Source: Micromonospora costi
GTDB taxonomy: Bacteria; Actinomycetota; Actinomycetes; Mycobacteriales; Micromonosporaceae
Direction: 5' to 3'
Assembly (NCBI RefSeq): GCF_003626655.1
Contig: NZ_RBAN01000010.1
Location: 1-64,000 of the forward strand
DNA length: 64,000 nucleotides
Shown here: positions 15,909-25,400 of the stretch, piece after piece
Layout: every line of letters starts with the position of its first letter
Numbering within the stretch: the first letter of the stretch is position 1
Notes under the pieces: generated by a model
What the model was told of the DNA's origin: nothing
The model's input: only the letters and a program-made list of their open reading frames with translations
Databases searched by the model: none
Position numbers and translations under genes: made by a program

Positions 15909-17408
15909 TCAGCTCTGGTCGTTCGTGACGATCCGCGTACGCAGTCGGGCCAGCAGGGCGGCGCTGTCCTGCACCGAGAGGCGGGTGAAGACCGCGGTGG
16001 CGATGCTGCCGTGGTCGACCGAGGTGCAGACCACCACGTCGCCTTCGTCCGTGTGGCCCACCGCGCACCGCTCGTGCCGGCCCCGTACGCCCGTGTCGAC
16101 GGTCTCGACCTGGCCGAGCCGGTACGACCCGGCCAACCGGGCGATCTCGCCGTCCGCGTCGCCCTCCGGGTCGAGCCGGAAGCCGGTCCCGCCGAACACC
16201 GTCACCCGCTTGCCGTCCGGGGTGGCGTAGACGCCCGCGAACGTGTCCTCGGCCAGCCAGTGCGCCTCGCGTACCTCCGTCTCCAGTTGGCGTGCGGCCT
16301 GTTCGCTGGTGCTGTCCTCGCGCAGGGAGAGGTCGTCCACCTGGGCCGGGAGCGTGGCGTGCGCCGGGTACTGCGTCCAGATCGGCCGGCCGTAGTAGGC
16401 CGGGCAGCCGCAGCAGCAGGCCAGCGTGAGCAGCAACAGCCACGGCCACCGCCGGCGCCGGCGGACCGGAACCGGCACATACCCCTTGGGGGCCTGCCAG
16501 CCCGGCGGCGGCGCGGCCGGTGGCGGCGCGCCGCGGCGCTTCGACCGGCGCTGCTTCGGCGGGGCGGGTGGAGGCGCGGCGGGCGGGGCCGCCACGACGG
16601 GCGGACGGACGGCCGGCGGCGACACCGGGTGGGCCGGCGGCGGCACCGAGTGGGCCGGCAGGGCCATGGGGTGCGGGAGCGGCGCCGGGGCGGGCGGCCC
16701 GGAGTAGGGCCGGGTCGGCGGCGGCGCCGGGTAGGGCAGGGTCGGCGGCGGTGGCGGCAACGCCGGCAGCTCGGCTGAGGGCAGCTCCCAGCCACCGGTG
16801 TCCGCGCCGGCCCACGGGTCGACGGGGATCTGGTGCTCCGGCAGCTCGGGCGGGGCCGCCGGCACGGGTGTCGGGTCGGCCGACTCGCCCCAGGCGCGGC
16901 GGCGCGGCGGAGGGGGAGGCACGGGGGCGGACCCGCTCCAGCGCGGTGCCGCGTCGGCGGCCTCGACGGCGGGCAGCCGGCGCGTCCCGGACGGCCCGTC
17001 CGGCCCGCCGGCCTCGTCGGTCACCGCCGGCGACGGCTCGTCCGGCCGCGGACTCCCCGGAGCGCCGCCGGCCGGCTTCGGGTCCGCGAGCCTCCGGGTG
17101 CCGTCGGGTCCGTCGGCCGGGTCCGGTTCCGGGTCGGAGAGCCGGCGCGTGCCGTCGGGTCCGTCGGCCGGGTCTGGCTCAGGGTCGGAGAGCCGGCGCG
17201 TGCCGTCGGGTCCGTCGGCCGGGTCTGGCTCACGGTCGGAGAGCCCGCGGGTGCCCGCGGGCTCCGCCGCGGCGGCCGGCTCGTCGGCGGTCTCCGGCGG
17301 TACGGGGGAGGAGGTGCTCTCCCCGGCGACGGCCGGCTCGCGGACCGGCTCCGTGCCCCGGGGGCTCCCCTCGGCCGGCCGGTCTGCCCCCGGCTGCGGC
17401 TCCGGCAT
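15909..17408 (-). CDS. proline-rich single-pass membrane protein, paralogue of the 273-956 product
   Basis: Predicted 499 residues. Residues 1-330 are low-complexity cytoplasmic sequence with tandem 17-residue repeats (GTRRLSDPEPDPADGPD type) followed by long Pro/Ala runs. After an RRRRR stop-transfer patch comes one membrane helix with a Cys-rich face (LLLLTLACCCGCPAYY, about 345-362). The extracytoplasmic domain of about 135 residues shares VFGGT, spaced cysteines, DHGSIA and DSAALL..LR..I with the 273-956 protein. Function unknown; the extended Pro-rich tail suggests partner binding at the membrane. The ATG at 17408 has a GAGGAG site 9 bases upstream. Confidence 0.8.
   Translation of the reverse strand: MPEPQPGADRPAEGSPRGTEPVREPAVAGESTSSPVPPETADEPAAAAEPAGTRGLSDREPDPADGPDGTRRLSDPEPDPADGPDGTRRLSDPEPDPADGPDGTRRLADPKPAGGAPGSPRPDEPSPAVTDEAGGPDGPSGTRRLPAVEAADAAPRWSGSAPVPPPPPRRRAWGESADPTPVPAAPPELPEHQIPVDPWAGADTGGWELPSAELPALPPPPPTLPYPAPPPTRPYSGPPAPAPLPHPMALPAHSVPPPAHPVSPPAVRPPVVAAPPAAPPPAPPKQRRSKRRGAPPPAAPPPGWQAPKGYVPVPVRRRRRWPWLLLLTLACCCGCPAYYGRPIWTQYPAHATLPAQVDDLSLREDSTSEQAARQLETEVREAHWLAEDTFAGVYATPDGKRVTVFGGTGFRLDPEGDADGEIARLAGSYRLGQVETVDTGVRGRHERCAVGHTDEGDVVVCTSVDHGSIATAVFTRLSVQDSAALLARLRTRIVTNDQS
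17099..17250. repeat. 51-bp in-frame tandem repeat, about three units
   Basis: Three consecutive units of 51 bases (17 codons) differ from each other at only a few positions, and a more diverged partial unit lies at the edge. They encode the acidic Asp-Pro-rich repeats of the 15909-17408 protein. Near identity points to recent slippage or unequal recombination. Confidence 0.8.
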
Positions 17409-17512
17409 CGCGGCAATCTCCTCTCGCGCCGACCCGAGGTTAGTACCGGTCCGCCACCCGTGGGGATCCGCCCGCCGCCCGCCGTGCGCGCGGCCGCCGC
17501 CCGGCGGGCGCG

Positions 17513-17518
17513 TACCCT
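17513..17518 (+). promoter_or_regulatory. -10 box (TACCCT) for the radical SAM gene
   Basis: TACCCT ends 8 bases before the ATG at 17527 and there is no Shine-Dalgarno sequence; probably near-leaderless. Confidence 0.4.
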
Positions 17519-17526
17519 TGGGCATC

Positions 17527-19512
17527 ATGAGTGTCCCGTCCACGACGTCGCGCCCGGCCGCGGCGAACTCCGTCTGGTCCCGGCTGGAGCCCCTGCTGCC
17601 CCAGGTGACCAAACCCATCCAGTACGTCGGTGGCGAGCTGGGTGCGGTCGTCAAGGACTGGGACGCGGCGGCCGTGCGCTGGGCGCTGATGTACCCCGAC
17701 GCGTACGAGGTCGGCCTGCCCAACCAGGGCGTGCAGATCCTCTACGAGGTGCTCAACGAGCTGCCCGACGTGCTCGCCGAGCGGACGTACGCGGTCTGGC
17801 CGGACTTGGAGCGGCTGATGCGCGCCCACGGCGTGCCGCAGTTCACCGTCGACGCCCACCGCCCGGTGCGCGACTTCGACGTGTTCGGCGTCTCCTTCGC
17901 CACCGAGCTGGGCTACACGAACCTGCTCACCGCCATCGACCTCGCCGGCATCCCGCTGCTCGCCGCCGACCGCACCGACGCCGACCCGGTGGTCCTGGCC
18001 GGCGGCCACGCCGCGTTCAACCCGGAGCCGATCGCCGACTTCGTCGACGCCGCCGTGCTGGGCGACGGCGAGGAGGCGGTCCTGGAGATCACGGCGATCG
18101 TCCGGGACTGGAAGGCTGAGGGCTGCCCGGGCGGGCGTGACGAGCTGCTGCTGCGGCTCGCCCGCACCGAGAGCGTGTACGTGCCGCGGTTCTACGACGT
18201 GGACTACCTTCCCGACGGCCGCATCCAGCGGGTCGTGCCGAACCGTCCGGACGTGCCGTTCCGGGTGCACAAGCGCACCACGATGGACCTGGACGCCTGG
18301 CCGTACCCGAAGAAGCCCCTCGTGCCGCTGGCCGAGACGGTCCACGAGCGGTACGCGGTGGAGATTTTCCGGGGTTGCACCCGCGGCTGCCGGTTCTGCC
18401 AGGCGGGCATGATCACCCGGCCGGTCCGGGAGCGGTCCATCACGACCGTGGGGCAGATGGTCCAGCAGGGGCTGGAGTTCTCCGGCTTCCACGAGGTCGG
18501 TCTGCTCTCCCTCTCCTCCGCCGACCACTCCGAGATCGGCGACATGTGCTCCGGGCTGGCCCAGCAGTACGAGGGCACCAACGTGTCGCTGTCGCTGCCG
18601 TCGACCCGGGTGGACGCGTTCAACATCGACCTGGCGCAGGAGCTGTCCCGCAACGGGCGGCGCACCGGGCTGACCTTCGCGCCGGAGGGCGGGTCGGAGC
18701 GGATCCGCAAGGTCATCAACAAGATGGTGTCGAAGGACGACCTGATCCGCACCGTGGTCACCGCGTACACCAACGGCTGGCGGCAGGTGAAGCTCTATTT
18801 CATGTGCGGCCTGCCCACCGAGACCGACGAGGACGTCCTCGAGATCGCCGACATGGCGCACGAGGTCATCCGGGCCGGCCGGGCGGCCACCGGTTCCAAG
18901 GACATCCGCTGCACGGTCTCGATCGGCGGCTTCGTGCCGAAGCCGCACACCCCGTTCCAGTGGGCCGCCGTGGAGCGGCCGGAGGTCATCGACGGCCGGC
19001 TCAAGCTGCTCAAGCAGGCCATCAACGCGGACCGCTCGCTGGGCCGGGCGATCGGCTTCCGCTACCACGACGGCGAGCCGTCGCTCATCGAGGGCCTGCT
19101 GTCCCGGGGCGACCGGCGCGTGGGCGCGGTCATCCGGCGGGTCTGGGAGAACGGCGGCCGGTTCGACGGCTGGAGCGAGCACTTCTCCTACCAGCGGTGG
19201 GTGGACGCCGCAGCCGAGGTGCTGCCGGCGTTCGGGGTGGATCTCGACTGGTACACCACGCGGGAGCGCGACGAGCTCGAGGTGCTGCCCTGGGACCACC
19301 TGGACTCCGGGCTGGACAAGGACTGGCTCTGGCAGGACTGGCAGGACGCGCTGAGCGAGTACGAGCAGGACGACTGCCGGTGGACGCCGTGCTTCGACTG
19401 CGGTGTCTGCCCCGCGATGGACACCGAGATCCAGATCGGGCCGACCGGCAAGAAGCTGCTCCCGCTCACCCCGATCAACGGGGGCGGCCTGCGGGTTCCC
19501 TCCGCCGGCTGA
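17527..19512 (+). CDS. radical SAM protein, TIGR03960 family
   Basis: Predicted 661 residues. The N-terminal B12-binding-like region is followed by the radical SAM CxxxCxxC motif (Cys284, Cys288, Cys291 in RGCTRGCRFCQAG). Downstream are FAPEGGSERIRKVINK and MCGLPTETDEDV, characteristic of the B12-type radical SAM group. A C-terminal Cys-rich segment reads CFDCGVCP. In many bacteria this protein is fused or adjacent to a TIGR03936 domain; here that partner is at 21582-22358, beyond one intervening gene. The biochemical role is unsettled; the constant link to RNase E/G and rplU suggests RNA or ribosome modification. Confidence 0.92.
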   Translation: MSVPSTTSRPAAANSVWSRLEPLLPQVTKPIQYVGGELGAVVKDWDAAAVRWALMYPDAYEVGLPNQGVQILYEVLNELPDVLAERTYAVWPDLERLMRAHGVPQFTVDAHRPVRDFDVFGVSFATELGYTNLLTAIDLAGIPLLAADRTDADPVVLAGGHAAFNPEPIADFVDAAVLGDGEEAVLEITAIVRDWKAEGCPGGRDELLLRLARTESVYVPRFYDVDYLPDGRIQRVVPNRPDVPFRVHKRTTMDLDAWPYPKKPLVPLAETVHERYAVEIFRGCTRGCRFCQAGMITRPVRERSITTVGQMVQQGLEFSGFHEVGLLSLSSADHSEIGDMCSGLAQQYEGTNVSLSLPSTRVDAFNIDLAQELSRNGRRTGLTFAPEGGSERIRKVINKMVSKDDLIRTVVTAYTNGWRQVKLYFMCGLPTETDEDVLEIADMAHEVIRAGRAATGSKDIRCTVSIGGFVPKPHTPFQWAAVERPEVIDGRLKLLKQAINADRSLGRAIGFRYHDGEPSLIEGLLSRGDRRVGAVIRRVWENGGRFDGWSEHFSYQRWVDAAAEVLPAFGVDLDWYTTRERDELEVLPWDHLDSGLDKDWLWQDWQDALSEYEQDDCRWTPCFDCGVCPAMDTEIQIGPTGKKLLPLTPINGGGLRVPSAG

Positions 19513-19655
19513 CGCGCCGCCGGCACCCCGGCGGCCCCCGGGTCACCGGGTGCGCCGAGCGGCCGTCCGTCCGCTACCGTTTCCGGCGTCGGCCCGACCG
19601 CGTCGGAGGTTCGGAAGCCGAGCCCGTGGCGTGACCTGGATCATGGGGGGCGTTG

Positions 19656-21431
19656 GTGCTGCAGACGGGTACGGCGCGGGAGACGGCCGCCCCCGAACGG
19701 GTGAGCGGGACGGGCGCGCCACCGCCACCCGAGCGCCGGCGCGGGCCCTCCCGGCGGCTGGTGGTCGTGCTGCTGCTGCTGGGCTGGCTCGCCGGGGTGC
19801 TCTGGCGGCTCTGGTTGGCGCGCTCGGTGCAGATGCCGATCGCGCACACCGACGAGGATAGCTACCTCAACGCCGCGCGCGCCTTCGCCGGTGGCCCCAG
19901 CGGGTACAGCTCGGAGAACAGCGTGCTCCGCCGGGCGGGCTACCCGCTGCTGATCTCGCCGGCCTTCCTCGGCGACCACGGCTTCACCACCAGCTACGGG
20001 CTCGTCCGGCTCGTCAACGCGGTCGTCAACTCGGCGATGCTGCCGCTGGCGTACCTGCTCGGCACCCGGGTGCTCGGGGTGTCGCGGTGGCGGGCCCTCG
20101 GGATCGCCGCCGTGGCGGCCACCATGCCGGCCACCCTCTTCTACTCGCTGTTCGCGCTGACCGACTCGGTGCTCGCCGCGCTGACCGTCGCCTGGATCCT
20201 CCTGCTGGCGACGTGGCTGCGCCGGCCCGACCGGATGGTCGCGGCGCTCGGCGCCACCGCTGCGGCCGGCGCGTACTACCTGGTCCACGTGCGCGGCGTG
20301 GTCGTCCTGGCCGTGCACCTCGGCGTGGTGCTGCTGTGGGCGGTCCGCCGCCGCCTCGGCGTCCGGCCGCTGGTGGTCGCCGTGGGCACCGCGGCGGTCG
20401 CGGTCGTCCTGAACGAGGTGCTGATCAGGCTGCTGGACGGCAAGCTGATCCTCAACGGCTCCGATCCCGGTGACAGCACGCTGAAGGCGCTGCTCAGCAG
20501 CAAGGGGCTTGCCTTCGTCCTGGCCAGCCTCACCACCCAGGTCTGGTACGTGCTGGCGATCACCGGCGGGCTGGCGGCGCTCGGCTGGTTCGTGGCCGTC
20601 CGGCTGGTCGTACGCCGGGGGACCGACCCGGCGCAGCGCTGGCTGGCGATCGCCGCGCTGGCCGCGACCCTGGGCGTCGCGCTGGGCTGCGCGCTCGTCC
20701 TGGTCGGCGTGCCGTCGGCGACCCGGGACGCGGTGTACGCCCGGTACGTCCACGCGTTCGCCCCGCTGTGGCTGGTGGTCGGCCTGGCCGTGGCGTTCCG
20801 CGTGCCGCGCCGCGCGCTCGTCGTGGGGTACGCGGCGGCCGCCGCGCTGACCGCCGCGGGCGGCGGTTTCGTCGCGTGGCGGTTGGCCGGCGCCATCCGG
20901 GACGGCTCCCCGCTGCGGTACGGCGTGTTCGCTGCGCCCGACCTCATGGCGATGACCGCCGGCTGGACCCACTTCCGGCCCCTGGTCGGCAGCGCGATCG
21001 CGGTCGGTGCGGGCGCCGCCGTGGTGCTGCTCGGCCGGTTCCGGTGGGGTTGGCAGCCGGTGCTGGCCCTGGTCGTCGCCGGGCAGATGGTGATGATGGG
21101 GCTGCTCGCCGACCGGGTCCTGGCCCCGATGAGCGACGCGCTCGGACCCAGCCCCACCCTGGCGCAGCTCGGCCTGCGGAAGGGCGAGTCGATCGCCACC
21201 AGTTCCGGCTACCACCTGGCGCTGCGGCTGAACCACGAGCACGAGATCACCTGGACCTCCGTGCCGAATTTCGTCTCGGAGCCGCCCCCGGACGTGGACG
21301 TGGTCGTGGCCCGGTGGTATCCCCAGCCCGGCCCGCGGCACAGTTGGGACTGGGACGGCACCAGGTACGGGTTCCACCGGATCGGCGGGAACCCGGACCA
21401 GCACTGGGCGCTCTGGCGCCGCGACGGCTGA
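19656..21431 (+). CDS. GT-C-type polytopic membrane protein (putative glycosyltransferase)
   Basis: Predicted 591 residues with about 11-12 hydrophobic helices. The first outside loop has an acidic motif, HTDEDSYLNAAR, in the position of the Asp/Glu pair of GT-C (ArnT/PMT-like) glycosyltransferases, which use polyprenyl-phosphate sugars. The final about 90 residues form a soluble outside domain. Family membership is inferred from topology and this motif only. GTG at 19656 is preferred because GGGGGG lies 5 bases upstream; an adjacent TTG at 19653 is possible. The gene splits the TIGR03960/TIGR03936 pair. A TACCGT box at 19575-19580 may be its promoter. Confidence 0.72.
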   Translation: MLQTGTARETAAPERVSGTGAPPPPERRRGPSRRLVVVLLLLGWLAGVLWRLWLARSVQMPIAHTDEDSYLNAARAFAGGPSGYSSENSVLRRAGYPLLISPAFLGDHGFTTSYGLVRLVNAVVNSAMLPLAYLLGTRVLGVSRWRALGIAAVAATMPATLFYSLFALTDSVLAALTVAWILLLATWLRRPDRMVAALGATAAAGAYYLVHVRGVVVLAVHLGVVLLWAVRRRLGVRPLVVAVGTAAVAVVLNEVLIRLLDGKLILNGSDPGDSTLKALLSSKGLAFVLASLTTQVWYVLAITGGLAALGWFVAVRLVVRRGTDPAQRWLAIAALAATLGVALGCALVLVGVPSATRDAVYARYVHAFAPLWLVVGLAVAFRVPRRALVVGYAAAAALTAAGGGFVAWRLAGAIRDGSPLRYGVFAAPDLMAMTAGWTHFRPLVGSAIAVGAGAAVVLLGRFRWGWQPVLALVVAGQMVMMGLLADRVLAPMSDALGPSPTLAQLGLRKGESIATSSGYHLALRLNHEHEITWTSVPNFVSEPPPDVDVVVARWYPQPGPRHSWDWDGTRYGFHRIGGNPDQHWALWRRDG

Positions 21432-21581
21432 CCGCCCCCGGGCCGTCCGTCCGTGCCCGGCTGTCACACGCGCTGTCCGGATGTCCGCCGTGTCCGGTCC
21501 GCACGAGGATGGCCGGAAAGTGGCATCGCACGCGCCGCCGGGTGAGGATGGACAGCGACAGACCGAGCAAGGAGTACGACG

Positions 21582-22358
21582 ATCAGTAAGAGACCACAGC
21601 CGGAGGGCGGACAGGCGCCGGTCGTCCAGCGCGTCCGGATCCGGTACGCCAAGCGCGGACCGCTGCGTTTCACCTCCCACCGCGACTTTGCCCGGGCCTT
21701 CGAGCGGGCCGTACGCCGTGCCGGGGTGCCCGTCGCCTACTCGCAGGGCTTCACGCCGCACCCCAAGATCTCCTACGCCAGCGCCGCCCCGACCGGGGTG
21801 GCCAGCGAGGCGGAGTACCTGGAGATCGGCCTCCAGGCGCCGGTCGACCCGGCCGACCTGCGGGCCGCGCTCGACGGGGCGCTCTCCCCGGGGCTCGACG
21901 TGCTCGACGCCGTGGTGGCGACCGGCGGCAGCCTCGCCGACCGGATCGAGGCGTCCTCCTGGCGGGTCGAGCTGCCGGAGGTAGCCCCGGAGGCGCTGCG
22001 CGCCGCGGTGGACGCCTTCACCGCGGCCGCCGAGGTGCAGGTCGAGCGGATGACCAAGCAGGGGCGGCGCACCTTCGACGCGCGGGGTGCGGTCATCGCC
22101 ATCGATGTGGCGACGCCGACGCCGACGCCTTCCGGGGGACCGGCCGTACCGTGTGCGATACTCGAAGTGGTCGTGCGGCAGGTCACCCCGTCCGTTCGAC
22201 CCGATGACGTCCTTTCCGGCCTCCGCGTGGTGGCCGGCCTGGAGCCGCCGGTTCCGCCACGGGTGATCCGGCTGGCTCAGGGCACGCTGACCGCGCAGGG
22301 CGAGATCGTGGATCCGTTGGATGCGGACCGCGACGGGGCAACCATCGGTGAGCGCTGA
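21582..22358 (+). CDS. TIGR03936 family protein (DUF2344), apparent ATC start
   Basis: Predicted 258 residues. The sequence QRVRIRYAKRGPLRFTSHRDFARAFERA, then AYSQGFTPHPKISYASAAPTG and SEAEYLEI, is the signature of the TIGR03936/DUF2344 family, partner of the TIGR03960 radical SAM protein. No ATG, GTG or TTG exists in frame between the upstream stop (21543) and codon 49 (GTG at 21726). The conserved region begins well before that. An AAGGAG site at 21569-21574 sits 7 bases before ATC AGT AAG at 21582, where homologues would be expected to read Met-Ser-Lys. ATC is therefore the likely start, or a G-to-C sequence error. Confidence 0.88.
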   Translation: MSKRPQPEGGQAPVVQRVRIRYAKRGPLRFTSHRDFARAFERAVRRAGVPVAYSQGFTPHPKISYASAAPTGVASEAEYLEIGLQAPVDPADLRAALDGALSPGLDVLDAVVATGGSLADRIEASSWRVELPEVAPEALRAAVDAFTAAAEVQVERMTKQGRRTFDARGAVIAIDVATPTPTPSGGPAVPCAILEVVVRQVTPSVRPDDVLSGLRVVAGLEPPVPPRVIRLAQGTLTAQGEIVDPLDADRDGATIGER

Positions 22359-22374
22359 CCGACGGTCAGCGCTC
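22350..22374 (+). terminator. hairpin overlapping the TIGR03936 stop codon
   Basis: Perfect 11-bp stem GAGCGCTGACC/GGTCAGCGCTC with a 3-base loop. The stop codon (22356-22358) is inside the left arm. It may terminate the upstream unit or attenuate read-through into the RNase gene that starts 115 bases later. No T-tract. Confidence 0.6.
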
Positions 22375-22489
22375 AGGTAGGCAGACTTCGGCCGTCGCGC
22401 TCCTCGCGCGCCGGCGGAAACACCTTTTGCGGCGACCCTGCGTGGCAGCGCTCACCCGCGCCCGGGGTAGCCAGAACTGGAGAACGTCC

Positions 22490-25400
22490 ATGCTCGAGAA
22501 CGAGCCCGAGGGCGGCGAACGGACCGGTTCACAGCCGGCCGACGAGACCGCCGCACCGCAGAACCCCGCCGACGACGGTGCCGTCGAGCAGCCCGGTGGC
22601 GTGGAGGGCGTCGCCGACCTCCCGGCCATGACCGGGGACGGCGACGCCGAGCCGGCGCCGGCCCGGCGCAGGGCCACCCGACGCCGCGCGACGCCGGTGA
22701 ACAAGCCGGAGCAGACCGACGCGCCGGTCGCGGCGCCCGCCACGGGCGCCGGCAGCGCCGAGTCCCCGCAGGCGGAGGTGCTGGCCCCCATCTCCGGCGA
22801 CCTCGACACCGCCCCGAAGACCCCGCGCCGCCGCCGCAAGGCGACCGCCGCGAAGGCGGTCGAGGAGCCGCTGGTCGCGGCAGCCGCGGAGGAGGCCACC
22901 GCGGAGGTCGTCCCGCCGGTCAAGGTCACCCGGACCAGGCGGAAGAAGACCGCGCCGGCGGCGGCCGAGCCGGCCGCCGAGACGCCGGCCGAGACCGCCG
23001 ACACGTCGGAGGAGCCGGCCGGCGAGACCCCGCCGCCGGCCCCCGCGGCAACGGAGACCGGTGCCGCGGAGACCGCCGGACCTGGCGGGGAGACCGCCCA
23101 GGCCGCGGCGGGCGACCGTACGAGCGGTGCCGAGGGCCGGTCCGGGGAGGTGCCGCCCGGTGTCGCCGTGGCCGGGACCACCGAGCAGCTCACCGAGCCG
23201 GCGGAGGCCACCGAGCCGGCGGAGGCCACCGAGCCGGAGCCGCCGCGCACCCGCCGCCGCCGCGCCGCCCTCACCGCGCCCACCGTGCTGTTCATGGCCC
23301 CGCAGCCGGACGCCGAGCCGGTCGTGCGCGTGACCGAACCGGCGCCCGTCGCCGAGGAGCCGGCCGCCGAGGAGCCCGCCGAGCCGTCCCGCCGACGCCG
23401 GCGTGGCCGCCGCGAGGTGGAGCCGGTCGAGGCCGTCGAGGCTGAGCAGGAGCCGGCCGAGGAGGCCGAGCTCGCCGAGGCGGAGGAGGAGGACGAGGAC
23501 GACACCGCGGCCGGCCGCCGTCGCCGTCGTCGTGGCCGCCGTGGCCGTGGCCGCGGCAAGGGCGGCGTCGAGGAGCTCGAGGACGAGGAGGCCGAGGAGG
23601 CGATCCAGGCCGAGGCCGAGGAGGCGGAGGCCGAGGAGACCGAGGACGAGGAGGGCGCGGACGGGCTGACCCGCCGCCGCCGGCGGCGCCGCCGCCGGGG
23701 AGCCGGCGACGTCGAGGGGGCCGCCGCTGACGACGGCGTACCCACCGTGGTCAAGATCCGTGAGCCGCGCCGGACGGTCGACGAGGTGCAGGGTGTCTCC
23801 GGCTCGACCCGCCTGGAGGCCAAGCGCCAGCGCCGCCGGGACGGCCGGGAGCAGCGGCGTACGCGGCCGCCGATCCTGAGCGAGTCGGAGTTCCTGGCCC
23901 GCCGCGAGGCGGTGGACCGCGTGATGGCGGTCCGCCAGCGCGGCGACCGCACCCAGATCGCGGTGCTCGAGGACGGCGTGCTCGTCGAGCACTACGTCAC
24001 CCGCAACTCCTCCGGCACCATGGCCGGCAACGTGTACCTCGGCAAGGTGCAGAACGTCCTGCCCAGCATGGAGGCGGCCTTCGTCGACATCGGCCGGGGC
24101 CGCAACGCGGTGCTCTACGCCGGCGAGGTCAACTGGGACGCCACCGGGCTGGAGGGGCGCGCCCGCTCGATCGAGCAGGCGCTCAAGTCCGGTGACTCGG
24201 TGCTGGTGCAGGTCACCAAGGACCCGATCGGGCACAAGGGCGCCCGGCTGACCAGCCACATCGCGCTCTCCGGCCGGCACCTCGTGTACGTGCCGAACGG
24301 CAACGCGTCCGGGATCAGCCGGAAGCTGCCGGACACCGAGCGCAAGCGCCTGCGGGACGTGCTGAAGAAGCTGGTGCCCGACGGCGCCGGCGTGATCGTC
24401 CGGACGGCCGCCGAGGGCGCGAGCGAGGACGAGCTTGCCCGGGACGTCAAGCGTCTGCAGGCGCAGTGGGAGGACATCCAGGCCAAGGCCGCCGAGGGTG
24501 GCGCGCCGGTGCTGCTCTACGAGGAGCCCGACCTGGTCATCCGCGTGGTCCGGGACCTGTTCAACGAGGACTTCCGCGAGCTGGTCATCGAGGGCGACGA
24601 GTCGTACGACATGGTCGAGTCGTACCTGTCGCACGTCTCGCCGGACCTGGTGGCCCGGCTGCGCCGGCACGTCGGCACCACGGACGTCTTCGGCGAGTAC
24701 CGGATCGACGAGCAGATCCTCAAGGGGCTGGACCGCAAGGTCTTCCTCCCCTCGGGCGGTTCGCTGGTGATCGACCGGACCGAGGCGATGACCGTCATCG
24801 ACGTCAACACCGGCAAGTACACCGGCTCCGGGGGCAACCTGGAGGAGACGGTCACCCGGAACAACCTGGAGGCGGCCGAGGAGATCGTCCGCCAGCTCCG
24901 GCTGCGCGACCTCGGTGGCATCGTGGTGATCGACTTCATCGACATGGTGCTGGAGTCCAACCGCGAGCTGGTGCTGCGCCGGTTGACCGAGTGCCTGGGC
25001 CGCGACCGCACCAAGCACCAGGTCACCGAGATCACCTCGCTCGGTTTGGTGCAGATGACCCGCAAGCGGATCGGCGCCGGGCTGCTGGAGGCGTTCAGCG
25101 AGACCTGCGAGTGCTGCAAGGGCCGCGGCGTCATCATCCACACCGAGCCGGTGCCGGAGAAGCCGCGTACCGCGGCGGCGGAGAAGGTCAAGGCGGTGGC
25201 GTCCGCGGTCGCCAGCCCGGCGGCGGAGACGGCCGGCGGCACGTCGCGGCGCCGGGCCCGCAAGAGCGCCCCCGCGGAGCGCGCGGTGGTCGAGATCACC
25301 GAGCCGGAGCCGGAGAACGTCGAGACCAGCACCACCGACGCCGACTACTACGACACGATGGGCTACGACCTGTCCCGCTACGCGTCGGAGACCGAGGCCG

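Noticed and set aside
19653..19655. TTG start for the GT-C gene
   Set aside because: The neighbouring GTG at 19656 has better spacing from the GGGGGG site; TTG remains possible but less likely.
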